The notes beneath the pieces were generated by a model that was given only the letters and a program-made list of their open reading frames with translations, searched no databases and was not told the origin of the DNA. A DNA stretch of 64,000 bases from Apricaphanius iberus (lineage: Eukaryota; Chordata; Actinopteri; Cyprinodontiformes; Aphaniidae). The stretch spans positions 1,493,001 through 1,557,000 of the forward strand of contig JAPXFQ010000344.1 of assembly GCA_028564705.1 (NCBI GenBank), in the 5' to 3' direction. Shown in pieces: positions 48,660 through 61,955 of this stretch (position 1 is the first letter of the stretch; each line of letters opens with the position of its first letter). A program made the translations under genes and the position numbers.

Positions 48660-48995
48660 GAGTAGCAACCCATCCATCCATTTTCTGAACCGCTTAATCC
48701 TCAAGGGGTCGCGGGGGGGCTGGTGCCTATCTCCAGCTGTCGACGGGCGAGAGGCGGGGTACACCCTGGACAGGTCGCCAGTCCATCACAGGGCCACATA
48801 GAGACAGACAGGACAAACAACCATGCACGCACACACTCACACCTAAGGACAATTTAGAGTGATCAATTAACCTGACAGTCATGCTTTTGAACTGTTAGAG
48901 GAAGCCGGAGTACCTGGAGGGAACCCACGCATGTATGGGGAGAACATGCAAACTCTATGCAGAAAGACCCTGGGCCGGGATACGAATCCACAAAA
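48660..48995 (-). mobile_element. SINE-like repeat, nearly complete
   Basis: On the minus strand it starts with GGATTCGTATCCCGGCCC (B-box-like) and continues GAGTTTGCATGTTCTCCCC. It ends at 48660 with GGTTCAGAAAATGGATGGATGG. The A-box part of the head is replaced by an A-run. Parts of the same repeat recur at 17512, 37027 and 48062. Confidence 0.7.
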
Positions 48996-50212
48996 AAAAA
49001 AAGTAATACTTCAACTGGGAGTTTAGAGGTGTGCAGAATGAAAGTGCACCCTTTCCTTTAAATGCTATATTTAACCTAAAATCATACAAGAAATACTTTT
49101 TCCGACCACCTCACAGTGTTTAGATTTAAGTCTTCCAGCCAACAGCGGCGTAACATTGTAGGTTGCCAAATACTATTTTAAACAACTGCACGGAGCAACG
49201 AGGCGTACTGTAGAAAATGGAGCACTCGGTTAGTTTAGCTGCTGTGTCTGAGCCCCAGAGATTTCATTATCTTTCTTAGAAGAGGAGCAACCTTAAAAGA
49301 TCTAAAACCAGAGTTACTTTAGCCTACAGCAGATGGACACAAATGAAAAAACTTTCACGGCATCAGAACGTACGCAGCAACGGCAACATTTTTCATGGAG
49401 AAAGGTAAGAAAGCTTGCTAATGGCTAAAGTTAGCTGTCAGTAAAATGGCTTTGCAATACTTGAGTATATGACGTTGTTCCTATATGAGAGCATCAACCT
49501 CCACACCGAGAAAACTAAGAACGGGAAGTGGTTTCCTCCTGCACTCCCCAGTATAGCAGGCTCGCTTTCACCGCTGCGGTGAGTGGCTATTATAAAGACT
49601 TTTCTAGCTACCTTTCTGTATTGACATAGGTCTCCGACCATACACCTTAGTAAAATACGCACGCTGTGAGATCTGTTGGATGTTTATGTAAATTCTAAAG
49701 TATAAATTATGACTTTTATAGAGGACACCACCAAGAGGAGTGGAGGATACCACTCAGCTACTGAAATAAGATGCAGAGGACAGGTAGAAAAACGTACTGT
49801 TGCCTTTGACCCATATTTTGTTCAAATTATTTTTGTTTAGTATTTTAAATGTAATAGTACAAAATAGTCCTTACCCTGTAAGATTCGTCGCTGGACATGA
49901 TGCTGGCTGGTTACAAACTGGCATCCAGGCGGCACTTTGTTATTGCAACTACAACCTCAACACACTAGATGTGGCTTTGGTGCCCATGTTCCATATTCAA
50001 CCTGTGAACCATTTGATAAGTGTAGTACTATAGCAAAAGCTGTAATGCCTTGCTTGAAAGTAAATCTGTTGGTCTTATACTTGGTAATCAGATACCAATT
50101 CTGAGTACCACACTGCAAAGCAGGACACGTTAAAAAAAAAGAAAAAAAAAAAAAAAGAGAGAACTTAATCCGCTGTCCATCCTTATTGGCACTACTGGTA
50201 GAGATTTTTTTA
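48996..50212. other. presumed intron 1 or 5' flank, no gene seen
   Basis: No exon was recognised. A few donor-like sites on the plus strand (for example CTGCG|GTGAGT near 49578) lack any supporting coding sequence. It looks repeat-derived, but I could not find ends. Confidence 0.35.
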
Positions 50213-51300
50213 TATTAAAGCTGCTATATTGAATTTCCAAAATGATCTAGCTTATTTTTTTACATTTTAACACGGCATAGTTATAAATATTTTGTGAACA
50301 TTAAAAAGAAAATACTGTGATGGACTGGCGACTACAGTTGTCAAAATAATCAATACCTAGTTATTAACCGATACTAAAACTCATATCTAAATGAGATATT
50401 CTGTACCTGTGGTATCACTTTTTTTAAGTCTGGCATATACGCAGCCTCTTTCAGAGTACACCGACTTGCCAGGTACTGCAGCACCACGACAGAGCTCAAG
50501 TTTGTGTGCATAAATGACAAGTGAGTGTATTATTATTGACATAATGGCTTTTAGTTGATTAAGATGATTAAGTTCATAAAATGTCTAAGGGAGTTTTTTT
50601 TTACTTGTTTCCATCCACTACGCTCGGTCCTCCTAAACCTACCCGCTCCCTGTTGTGGTGCAACGAGTATAAATATGCCGTATTTATGTTGATTTATGTA
50701 TGATGGCTCACTGCATACCTTCAGTACGTTTCATAGTGAGTTACCGCTGCATTAAAATGTGCATTATTCAGTTAAAGTGATGTTTACGGACTTATATTAG
50801 TGCTAACTCACTCAGCGGAAGTAGAATATAGTTAGATAATTGAGCTCTACTCCATCAATGCTTGAGTAGGTGACGGACAGCCCTTGCATCAATGGATAAA
50901 GGCATTGTGTCTATCATTCCAACATAGACGGAGGAGTATAAACTAGGCTTGACCCACCAGACAAGTATGCCTCTCCATTTACGTGGCTCCTCCACTCATT
51001 AAATGCTACTGCATTCTGGAACAGAACACCACTGGTGAGAGAGGTTCTTTGCTCAATAATGTCAGGGAAGGAGAAACAGCTGGCTGCTACCAATTCAACT
51101 TAAACTATCAAAGTCCCAGAAAGAACGTCATTTGAAGTTATGGGTAATAAAAAAAATACAGGTGAATGAACTGCAACTGGTGTTTTGTGCTCTTTTGTCT
51201 GCTGTGGCGTTGCGTGTTCCCAGATCAGCAGGGATGATAGCAGTGTTCTGTTTTAAGCTATCTTGTTAAAAGAAAAAAAAATCGGTATAGCAGCCTTAAC
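50213..51300. mobile_element. possible terminal-inverted-repeat element
   Basis: The left sequence ATTAAAGCTGCTATATTGAATTT and the right sequence AAATCGGTATAGCAGCCTTAAC are imperfect inverse copies of about 20 bases, 1.09 kb apart. There is no transposase. The flanking TTAA-like bases could be a target site, but this is weak. Confidence 0.35.
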
Positions 51301-52333
51301 TAATAACCTCATAATGGTCTTTCTTGGGGAAAGAAAATACAATATTTACTTTGCGTGTGTACAATTTGACATCAACAGTCAGAGTGATAATTGAAAAGTT
51401 TAAAAAAACAAGAACTGTGACAAACAAAACGTAAGGGAGGCTTAAGTGTGTCTCGTCAGTGTGGATGATGAGGAAGGTAAAAAAATATATTATTCCATAC
51501 TCTCTGCTGGAGATGTGCATTTTGGTCTCCAAAATATCCATTATCAACATTCCAAATGCTTGTTTAAGAGACATGCAAATAAAACACCTTTTCTGTCCCA
51601 CCATCATGAATGTAAATGCGAGGCTAAATGCTACTGAGTCTTGAAGAAAACAAAATTTGGCGTATTGGTAGAAATCTCTCTGGATGGGTTTGAAATAAAA
51701 CAAAGCCTGAATATATGGCAAAAGAATTTATAAAAAAAGTTATTCAGACACAAAATCAAGCTTATATCAATTCTTACACCTTAAACATTCAGAAAGACTG
51801 AGGGATGAATTGATGTTAAGAGAGCTTATAAGAGCGGACTTAGATGTAAATAGAAATGGTCAAACTTCCTTCTCACTGTGATCTCTGATTGTTTGAAAGG
51901 TTAAGTGAGAGGACTAAGTGCTGCTCTGTTGGAAAAACAGGGTTGTACAAAATATTCCTAGCCATGGTGTCAATAATCATAACACTAGCATCTTTGTAAA
52001 AAAATTGAATTTTGGATCTTTACTAAAACATTTAGTTAGGACTGAGTGATATAGCTTAAAAAAGAAATATATATTTTTCATAGTGATTCTTATTTTCTAA
52101 TTTTAATAACTTTTTCACCTGTTTTTTTCTGAAAATGAAATAGCAATTGAAAGAAAATATTTTCAAAAACTTGTTTTTATTTCAATTATCCAGCATCAGA
52201 GCTGACCTGAATTCAAAGTCCAACAAAAAAACAAATATCCTTGTAAAACAAGATGGTAGGCCCTGGATGGACTTACATCACTATGAGCTATGGAAGCCCA
52301 AATAGTGAATGGGTCAAAAACAAGAAAAACCTT
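51301..52333. other. presumed intron 1 or 5' flank, no gene seen
   Basis: AT-rich. A minus-strand frame of 141 codons at 51296-51721 is hydrophobic and low in GC, has no splice-consistent neighbours and matches nothing I know. Confidence 0.4.
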
Positions 52334-53199
52334 CCATCCATCCATCCATCTTCCTCCGCTTATCCGGGGTCGGGTCGCGGGGGCAGTAGCCTAAGCAAGG
52401 AGACCCAGACTTGCCTCTCCCCGGCCACTTGGGCCAGCTCCTCGGGAGTCCCGAGGCGTCCAGGCAGGGAGACATAATCTCTCCAACGGGTCCTGGTCTT
52501 CCCTGGGTCTCCTCCGGTGGGACATGCCCGGAACACCTCACCAGGGAGGCGTCCAGGAGGCATCCTGACTAGATGCCCGAGCCACCTCAACTGGCTCCTC
52601 TCGATGTGGAGGAGCAGCGGCTCTACTCTGAGCTCCCTCCGGATGACCGAGCTTCTCACCCTATCTCTAAGGGAGAGCCCAGCCACCCTACGGAGGAAAC
52701 TCATTTCAGCCGCCTGTATCCGCGATCTCGTTCTTTCGGTCACCACCCAGCGTTCGTGACCATAGATGAGGGTAGGAACGTAGATCGACCGGTAAATCGA
52801 GAGCTTCGCCTTTCGACTCAGCTCTCTCTTCACCACGACAGACCGGTACAGCGCCCGCATGACTGCAGACGCCCTACCAATCCGTCCATCGATCTCCCGC
52901 TCCATTTTTCCCTCATTCGTGAACAAGACCCCCAGATACCTAAACTCCTCCACTTGAGGAAGGACCTCATCCCCAACCCGAAGAGAGCACCCTACCCTTT
53001 TCCGACTCAAGACCATGGTCTCGGATTTGGAGGTGCTGATCCTCATCCCAGCCGCTTCACACTCGGCTGCGAACCGCTCCAACGAGAGCTGTAGATCACG
53101 TTCAGACGAAGCCAACAAGACCACATCATCTGCGAAAAGCAGAGACCCGATCCTGAGGTCACCAAAACGGATCCCCTCAACACCTTGGCTGCACCTTTT
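52334..53199 (-). mobile_element. 5'-truncated non-LTR retrotransposon (LINE), reverse transcriptase C-terminal part
   Basis: Minus-strand translation contains SLLFADDVVLLASS, the catalytic FADD block of reverse transcriptase, then FRYLGVLFTNEGKMEREIDG, KLSIYRSIYVPTLIYGHE, RIQAAEMSFLRRVAG and LRWLGHLVRMPPGRLPGEV. The frame is open from about 53190 to 52360, ending near a GGAT-type tail. The GAAAACCTT-like sequence repeated on both sides (52324-52333 and 53200-53208) is a good target-site duplication, so this is a genuine 5'-truncated insertion. The clade is probably a Rex- or RTE-like fish LINE; I am not sure which. The long intact frame and clean duplication suggest a fairly young copy. Confidence 0.9.
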
Positions 53200-53208
53200 G
53201 AAAACCTT

Positions 53209-56150
53209 GATTTTCCAAAAATGTGATCTTCATAAAAACAAATTTGATTAATTTATCAAATCGATTTATCACCCAGCCCTACATTTAGTGCAATCAAAAA
53301 TATTTATTTTAGTTTTTTTTCACTCCTTAACCAAGGAAGCCAAAATCTGGGGAGGGTTACAGTTTTATGTGTTTTAAAACATGATCGGCACCAGTAAAAA
53401 AAAGTAAACATTTCCAAACCAGAAGTGAAGCCATGTCAAGTAATATTCCCAGAACAAGAATTAAAGAATGCCTGCAATGTAGCCTTCACACTGTGGTAAC
53501 AATGTGCTAAAAACCTTGACTAAATATTATGGTTGACTACACTATGATCCAACATAACAACCAAAATTGTATCCAGACTTTTTGCTTAACATAGTAGCTG
53601 CTGAAGAGGCAGGTAAATGTCTTCACAGACATCTTCACAACAACAGAAACCTCAATTAACAAGGGTCCGTTATTCAAAAGTAATTTACCGTAGCACAAAA
53701 AATTATCTAAGAAATGTGTCCTGCCTTTAGAGAAATAAGCTGACAAAGTAATAGCACGAAACAAAACATTACACCTAATCAAAGTTCAATAAATTTCACA
53801 GCCTATTTTCTATCAGTCTCTTTATCTAGTCTCTGTCTTATATATCGCTGTCAGCTGCTGACAGGATACCAGTAAACTTTTTTGAAACTCCTTTTGTTTT
53901 GTAATATAACAAGTAGCTTTGAATACAGTGAGCAAAAAATAAACGTACCATCAATAAACCCTGTTGAATTCATTTTCTTTGGGCAATGTAACTAACACAT
54001 GGTGAGACAGTTTTGTTTTCAGCACTCTGAAAGTTTGAGATGGTAACCTTGGCGATCGTGTTTCACTGGAATATTTGATGCTATAAAATGACGGCAATGA
54101 CGAATTTGCAACTATGTTATCACTAGTCCTTATTTTTTAATGACAGAAACTCTTCACTCTCCATGTTAAATAAAACATTACCCGTTTTTTTGTTTTTTTG
54201 GAATACATGTATCCTAGATGTAAAAGTGCAAACAAATATACCTCCTTAACTTTTCCCTTTTTTATTTCTGTGCTTGACACAAAGTAGTGCATCATTTTGA
54301 TGGAAATTTTTTAACAAATAAAACATATAAATATAATACGGCATATACATATAAGCAACCACTTTCACAGTTTTATACCAAATTAAAATCTGGTACATTA
54401 CATTTTTTTCAAGAGTCGCGTAACTGGCAAACAGAGTACAGCAATGTGTAAATAATCTCAGTTTAAATACAGCTGTGAAGCCGCTATAGATTTGTCTGAG
54501 AACAATAATGAGTTGTTCAATTTTTAACTGAGACAAAACTGTTTTTATGATATTTTTTTAGCTTTGACATCTATGGCTAAAATATTTACATGGAACAACA
54601 CACAAACAGGTAAACCTAAAAAGAAAGCGTGTTCCTTATGTGTCTACAAAATGACTAGCTTAACTGTCATATAATAACATAGAGATATAATAATGTTATC
54701 TGAGCGTATCCATACCGAGCAACACAGGAAAAGAACATTATAACTACAAATATTGGGTCAACAGGACCTTTTAAATGGTCATAGACACATATGTTTTCAT
54801 TTTGAGTCTGTTTTAGGTAATTATCCTTGTTTTTGCTATTTTCCCCATCAAACCTGATTATTGCTTCCCCCACTTTCTGGATATATTACCAACATATTTC
54901 CCGTCCTCTTTCTCCCCCCCCCCCCCTTTAAGGTCCTTCTGATCAGTGTTCTGACTCTTGATGTTTTCTAATCTGATGCAGCAATAGATTTCCGTCTCTG
55001 ATCCTGCAAGACCTTATTTTCCATTACATCTTCTTGAGCCCATTTATCTAATAGGGATACGTCATTTTCCAAGTCCACATCTGTCTGGTGGATCATTTAC
55101 TGTAAAAAAAATCGGAATCTTTCAGATCAGATTAGATGCTTTTTTTGTGATAATTAGGGGTGAAATGAGGGATTTTTCTCTCTCAGCTCATGTAAAAAAA
55201 GGATAGTGTTCAGTCTACTGCATGTGTTGCTTGTGGTTTGTGAAATTTAAAGAGGAAAATGAGGTTCCCAGAAAATCCCACCCCTAAACTCATCTTAAAA
55301 ATCCACAATCTTGAAACCCAATAAAAGTTAGGACGAAAAAACATTAAATGTTTCCTTTTTTCCCAACGCTTTAAGTGAAATGGCAGTTGGTAAAACACAC
55401 TTGCAGCAAGTCTATGCATTTTGGGGCCAAGTTTTTATTAGATGTCTTCATAGTAAAAAAAATAAAAAATGTTTAATCTAAAACAAAATGATGTGCTTGT
55501 CTACTAAGCAGGACTACAATCATTAATATGACAACCTTTTCAAAAATTATCAAAAGCAGCTTGTATATTTATTTATGTAAAAATAGGGCTTAATTCTAAC
55601 CACCAAGGAACCTCCTAAGTTCACTAACACATTTGCTTGACATTTAAAGCTTAAAAAACATCTATGTAATGTGTTTCACTTTCCAAATTACGCATGAAAC
55701 TCAAAAAACTAAAATACTGTGCAAAAGTTGATTTATTTCAGTAATTCAGTTGAAGAGATTCATTAAATACGAAGGGAGATATTTTAAGCCTTTATTTGTT
55801 TTAAGCAGGGATGACCGCAGCCTGGTGAGGATCGTCAGGAAAAGGCAATTATAATGTTAGGGACCTTCACAAGGAATGGACTGAGGCTTGAAATTGTGCA
55901 TCAGGAGCCACCACACACAGACAGATCCTGGACGATTTGAGCTTCCTTTAGTGCTTTGTTTTATAACATGCAGTCTAACCACAAATTCTATGGGTCAAAT
56001 CAGTCAAACACAGATTCAAAACACAATTATTTTTATTAACTTCTTGTTGTCAGAAATATCATTGGCTCTGATCAACCCTGGTACAGGAAAAATCTTAAAT
56101 CCTTTTTAGATTTAGATTCAATTTCAGAGTAATAATCTAACAAAAGAGGT
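53209..56150. other. presumed intron 1 or 5' flank, no gene seen
   Basis: AT-rich, with a C-run at 54916-54926. The open frames are short and low in GC. No exon recognised. Confidence 0.45.
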
Positions 56151-56194
56151 ACATTTTGGTCTGTGAGAAGAAGATTCAGAGCATGCAAACTCAA

Positions 56195-57480
56195 TACAAA
56201 TAGACCCCAGGGCCCTCATTTGTCAAGCGTACTTGCCTATGGATCATGTGTATGTCGAGTGTAGGAACAATTCTAGGCATTGTGTGGTATTTATCAATTA
56301 GTACTTGTGGTAGAAATGTTCCTAAATATAAGTACAGTTCTGATTGTTTGCATGAACAGCATCTACTGCTAGAACGGAGGAACTGCAACACTGAAAGAGT
56401 TTTACTTTGACAGAATGTTTCTCTCAGCAGTTTATCGCCTCCACCAAGGAGCTCATGTTGCCGTCTGTCAGCGTTAAAACAAAATAATGTAAAAAATATG
56501 CACGGAATAGCAACCAAATTTCAGGAAATGTTTGAAATTTGCCAAGAAATACATAATTTAATGCTGTGGGTGATCATGCATGTGGCGATCCTGTCACTCG
56601 TAATCTACGCTCTGATTCGGCCGCAGACCCCCCCTTTATTTGTTTATTTATTACATCAAGCGCTTCAGCTTAATGGTATTTTGTCAGACCTTTTATTAAA
56701 AGGTTTTCAAACTGCACCACAACAACTAAATAGTTCTGCTTATCAGTGAAGCAGATTGTCCTTTTTTCCTTGTGTACTGATGGCAGCACAAGCGGTGTCT
56801 CCAATTGCGCAGGGCCACAAAAGAGTCAAATATGATGATCGGAGCACCCTTTGTATTAGATCAGGTCCAGCTATGAACTGAGAGATGTTTTATTGTATTC
56901 AGTTTAATATCGAACCATTTTTTCCTTAATTTCCAGCAGGAACATCTCCCCTGTCCCGACCGAATTTACTGCCTGTCACCTTTGTCCCAGGCGGAGACGT
57001 TAGCGATTTCCACAGAAGTTAATATTAGCAAATTAAATTATTCGCAACATTTTTTATGTCTGCTCTGCAGAAATATAACGGCTGCACGCTGGGAGAATGA
57101 GGCAGAGAAACCGCTGATAGTTAAAAACTATCAGTAGTGAAATGAATTTGTATTAACTGACATTTCTTTAGGTCTGTACATCATGAATAACTTTTTTTTG
57201 CCCGACCTATGTTTCGCCTGGATCTCTGTGTCACCGAAATTCCTTTTTTCGTTCTCTTGGCCATTATTTTAAGGAAGATCGTGAGGACTCAATGCATGTG
57301 ACAGATGATGTGGTATTACCAAATATGGTTAATTCAGGGCTTTTCTGTATGCAAATGACTGTGAACGGGCACGAGGACCTGGAATTGCACAAGTGGGATT
57401 TATCAGCACATGATTGCGGAGGAACATGCGTACGAGTGGCCACCACACATTTCATAAATCAGACTTTTGACTATTTTGTA
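56195..57480. mobile_element. possible decayed DNA element with TTTATCAA-type ends
   Basis: The left part starts GGGCCCTCATTTGTCAAGCG, and the right part ends with ACACATTTCATAAATCAGAC after GGATTTATCAGCACATG and ACATGCGTACGAGTGG. These resemble the ends of the element at 22126-23170, but the inverse match is poor. The frame at 56498-56749 lies inside and is not recognised. Confidence 0.3.
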
Positions 57481-59830
57481 CAAACATTCTAAATTTCATT
57501 TGTAGGATAGAATATAAGAACGTTTCTACAAAGGTTTAATAACTGAGGCCAAGGATTTGAAGACTCTTTACTTATCAGGATATACTTTTTTTCTTACACT
57601 CCTGCTTATGGTACCTCGTCAGAATTTTACAAAATATCTGATATTATCAAGTAATTAACATAGAGATAAACCCTAAAACCTTCCTAGAAACAAATCATTG
57701 TCTAATTTTGTGTATTTCCTTGCAGTGGATTGGCAACTATGTCCAGCAATAAATGAATGAGACAAAACAATTTAGTGACAGACTGATAGCATATCGCAGG
57801 GTACCACTGAGACACACCAAGCAAGCAACCATGCACAAACAGAAATCAATGGGTAACTTAGAGAAAGGTGGAGTATCAGGAATGAAATCCCCTATGCACC
57901 AAGAGAACACTGCTAATAACTGTGCCCTGATTAAGTCAACTATCTAAGCGAAAATACAGCAAATTATCCCATAAAATATTATTTTCAAGCTATATCTTAG
58001 GTGTTCATAAACTTTTTGTCAGATTTTTTTTGTATATAACTAATATTTTTTCAGAAAAATAAATGCATGTATGCTTTAAAATTATTTCACAGGGCATTCT
58101 TAGAAATACAATAATCTATGCCAGATATGTTGCCAACATTGATATCATTGTGTGACAGTCACTAATTCCAAATTCGAAAAGAAACTAATGCATTTAAAGT
58201 ATGTTATTTACAGAAAAACAGCTCAAAATGACTTGAATCAAATTGTATATATGAAATGAAGAAGTTTACAGACCGATAAATTTTCTATAACTGCTCATCC
58301 TTACAGAGTTGCTGGTACCTGAGGCGAGGTAGATTCTGAATAGGTTCCATTTTAAAGAAATTAGTCAACACATGAGCTCATTTTTTTTGACTGTGGGAGC
58401 AAGATTCAGACATTACAAACTCAATACTAATAGACCTCAGGATTTGAACCCAGGACCTTATTGCTGCAAGATCACAGTGCTACCAGCTGTGCTACTGTGC
58501 AGTTTTACAGATCTAATCCTTTAAATATCAACTATGTTAAACATGTAACCGCAAGTGTACTGACATACGTAAAAAAAAATCCCAAGTGACAGAGCAGAAG
58601 AAATTAAACTGGACTGTAAAACAAATCTGTGGAACAGGTTTCCAGCCAAGGACAGCTGTTATGCACTGCAGGCCAAAAGCTTGAAACATAGGCTAATACG
58701 GGCCACACATCAGTTTTCATTGTAGGCTACAGGGCAATTGTGATCTTTACAGATTTCCAGATATTTTAAATGCATTATCAGACTCTGCTTTCCTTATTAT
58801 GCACATTGTTACTTAATTTACCTTTAAGTTCACATTGTTGTTTCAAGACCAATGTTAAAAGACGGACTTCGTTTTAGGATTAAAAGATCTTCAAGAAGCA
58901 CAACTTCAGCACAAACCATAAATGAATCAGATATATTGGACGTATGTCATGCTGCTGCTCTATTATGTGCTGGCAACCTCTAACCTCGAACGATATTTGG
59001 ATATTCTTTTTTTTTTTTTAAATAAAGTATAGGTCAAATGCATCATAACAGCTTCATCAACTTCATCCAACTTCCTTCTTGGCTTTTGTGGTCTAATCAG
59101 CACAATCATACTAATGCGTAATTAAAGACTAAATGAGGATGTTGTGACAGATGTTACAGGCAAGTCGACTGCATTTTACATAACACTAAATTAGCATGCC
59201 ATTACGAAGCAATACATTCTTTTGCTGCAACCTATGTCATATTAGTGAGACATAAACTGTGACGTTTCTCCCTGAAGACCAAGAATAAAACCTACACTGT
59301 AGTGCGTTATAGAATTTGGCTTATAGTGAACTATCAAGGAACCACAAGTATATGTTGTTGTGGGAATGCATTCCCAAAGGAGAATCTCCCACAGTGAAGA
59401 GCATGTATAAACAAGCAATAGTAGAGAAAGTCCAGACGCAGTGCTCTGCACATTCTCCAGAAAGTCTTCATATCAGATTCAGCAAGGCTGGGAACAGTGT
59501 GATAGAGTTGATTTAGCTTCTGTATGAAGTTTTTGTGAGTAGTCCCTCGAATTATGTAAAATTCTGCATTGCTTAGACTGGCTAGCAATGAAGTTCACTG
59601 CTTAGTGGTCCATTGAAACTAAGTACTATTGAGAAGGAATTAACTTTACGTCATCAAACATCGATTTGGAATTTAATTTAATAGTCAGTAACTGACATAC
59701 ACATAGCTGGGAATGTCACAAAACAGATATTTTTCAACGGGTTGACCTGTCATTTACACATAAGTGCAGATTTTCCTCACTAAAAACAAATCTTTCTAAA
59801 AAATCCGGCCAAAGTGAAGATCTCTGTTTT
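57481..59830. other. presumed intron 1 or 5' flank, no gene seen
   Basis: AT-rich. Apart from the SINE head at 58380-58505 I find neither exons nor defined repeats. Confidence 0.4.
58380..58505 (-). mobile_element. SINE head fragment
   Basis: On the minus strand: CAGTAGCACAGCTGGTAGCAC (A-box-like), then GGTCCTGGGTTCAAATCC (B box), then GAGTTTGTAATGTCTGAATC. A similar piece without the B box lies at 56165-56210. Confidence 0.6.
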
Positions 59831-61666
59831 CTCTGTTTTCAGTGTTTGCATGTGGACAGATGAAACCGGAGTTTCACGTGCCACAACGTCACTCTCCGTT
59901 ACAAAAAATGCTCCAACATCACTTGAGCGACCTCTCAGAAACAGCACTTATGCCCTCAGAGCTGTGTTGGCATTATCCATTGTCCAATAGTTTTTTGCTT
60001 GCTTGTTTTTACAAGCTCTGTCACTGCTGTATGCCGAAGTTAGAGAGTAGAAAGTTACTCGGATTTGGGAGAACTACTGCCCCCTACAGATTTGCCATGT
60101 CTATGAACGTGCTTTAAAACACATTCATCCGGTTATTTTTTTAAACGAGCAGAGACAAATATTCGTTTTCTCTTTAAACGGCTACGTGTGTACATGGCAT
60201 AACTTTCATCTGTGTCCAATTATTCAATCATGTTAATTTCCGTCAAGATGCATAATTTAGGATATCAGCGACACTTTCAGCGTCGAAAGTGTTTTATTAG
60301 TTTGCAAAATGCTTTCGGTTCAAAGCCTCAAATTCCCACAAGACTCATTCACAGCTCATCCCAAAGACATTACGAACAAATAAGTGGCTGCTCAGGGGGT
60401 CCCACGGTGCTCTTCCACTAAACAACCACTGACTGGTACTTTACCCCCTCCTGACATCCCACAAGTTGGAACACGCCTCTCCCCTCGCCTCATCCCCCAC
60501 AGTCTACCAGCTTGCCCTCACCCCATTCTGTCCTCCCACTATTGTACCCTCTTTTTCAGTCATCCCCATATCACCCATAACAAATGAGTCCCCTATTTTC
60601 TTCTTTCTCCTCCTCTTTCTCTGTCCCCCTTCTTTCTTCCAATTTCCCTGTTTCTTACTCACTCCCTCTTTTCCTCCTTCACTCGGTGCCGATGAAAGGC
60701 AGGCATTGAGCCGGCAGTGGCATTCCAAAACCTCAGGCCTCGGCTCCAGTGTGTCTGGCTATTCAACACTGCTGGGAGCCATTAGTTTAAGTAAAGCCTG
60801 ACCCGCCTACTCACCCACGAAAAACCATCAGATCTCCGATTACACTCTGCACATGGAGGGAAGACACATGGGTGCTCTTTGGGCGCAACAAGTGGGTTTT
60901 TATATGCAAGCCAAACTAAGAGACGAGCAAATATAAGAAATGGGAAAAGCATGTACGAAAGTGAAATGGAGAGTGAGTGAGAAAGTGTGAGTGTGTCGAC
61001 ATGAGAAAGTGGCTACATGTGTGCTTAAAATTTATGAGTGGTGGGTCACACGCTCACTTGGCTGCATCTTCCTTAAGTTTCCACACAGAGAAGCCAAGCG
61101 CTCAGCCAGACGCCAAATCCTCCTCACCAATAACTCCGCTTAAACGATTAGCAACAACCACTCACTTTTCAAAGTCTCTGCAGCCGCTCCCTCATTTAAC
61201 TTATTTAGCAGATACGCCATCCGGGATATCCATCCACAGGGCTCACAACTAAACCCTTGATTGCCCCAATTTTACTAAGTGGAAAATGATACAGCAGACT
61301 AGAGATTGCTCTGCGTTTCCAGCTTCACCCAATTGACGGCATATAAACATAAATAGTTCCCATAAACAGCTCCATGTTTGGTAGAAGTCATGTGTTAAAA
61401 CTGTTTACACTCAGTAAGAAGCTGACAAGCCTACACACAGATATTACACAACCGGTGGGTAACTATGGAACTGTCATTAATTTTATAAGAACAAGGTTTT
61501 CTTTAGGGACAGATATTTACCATAAATTTTTACATTTGGGTTCTAAAAAGAGTTGTGACTTTGAAACTAGAAACATTCTAATCACTTACTTTGACCTGTT
61601 GTCAAAATGTGAAAAGTATCTTTGAATAATTTTTGGATCCTTTTTTTTTTTTTTACCCTCTCACTT
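59831..61666. other. presumed intron 1 or 5' flank; GC-richer islands
   Basis: No exon recognised. The stretches around 60670-60800 and 61050-61240 are less AT-rich and look unlike the repeats here. They could be conserved non-coding elements. The minus-strand Lys/Arg-rich frame at 60504-60728 is the complement of a pyrimidine tract. Confidence 0.35.
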
Positions 61667-61955
61667 TGGAATGCAACAATACCACGTTTTTCAAACCAAT
61701 ACAGTACCAATAATTGGATCTGCCGATACTGAGTACCAATACCAACACACGAAAAATCCAATGGTTTGGAAGACAGGTTTATAAATGACCACAAAACTAA
61801 AATTTCAAGTGAAAAATGAAAAGTTCTGTGAAATTATTGCAGAGTTTCCTCATTTTAAGTATCCGTTCATGGTATCGGTTAACTTTAACCTTTACAGATA
61901 CAAGTAGGCCTACATTAGAACGGTGTAAAACCAGTATTGTATCGGTGCATCCCTA
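61667..61955 (-). mobile_element. hAT-like MITE, copy 3
   Basis: Inverse orientation to the copy at 8355-8711: it shares CAATACCAC near the left end, then GGAAGACAGG, ATGACCACAAAAC, TTTCAAGTGAAAAAT, and ends GTATCGGTGCATCCCTA. No coding capacity. Confidence 0.7.

Noticed and set aside
51296..51721. 141-codon hydrophobic minus-strand frame
   Set aside because: AT-rich DNA readily gives Phe/Leu/Ile-rich frames; no splice sites, family motifs or codon bias support it.
52573..53094. 173-codon plus-strand frame
   Set aside because: It is the antisense shadow of the LINE reverse transcriptase on the minus strand.
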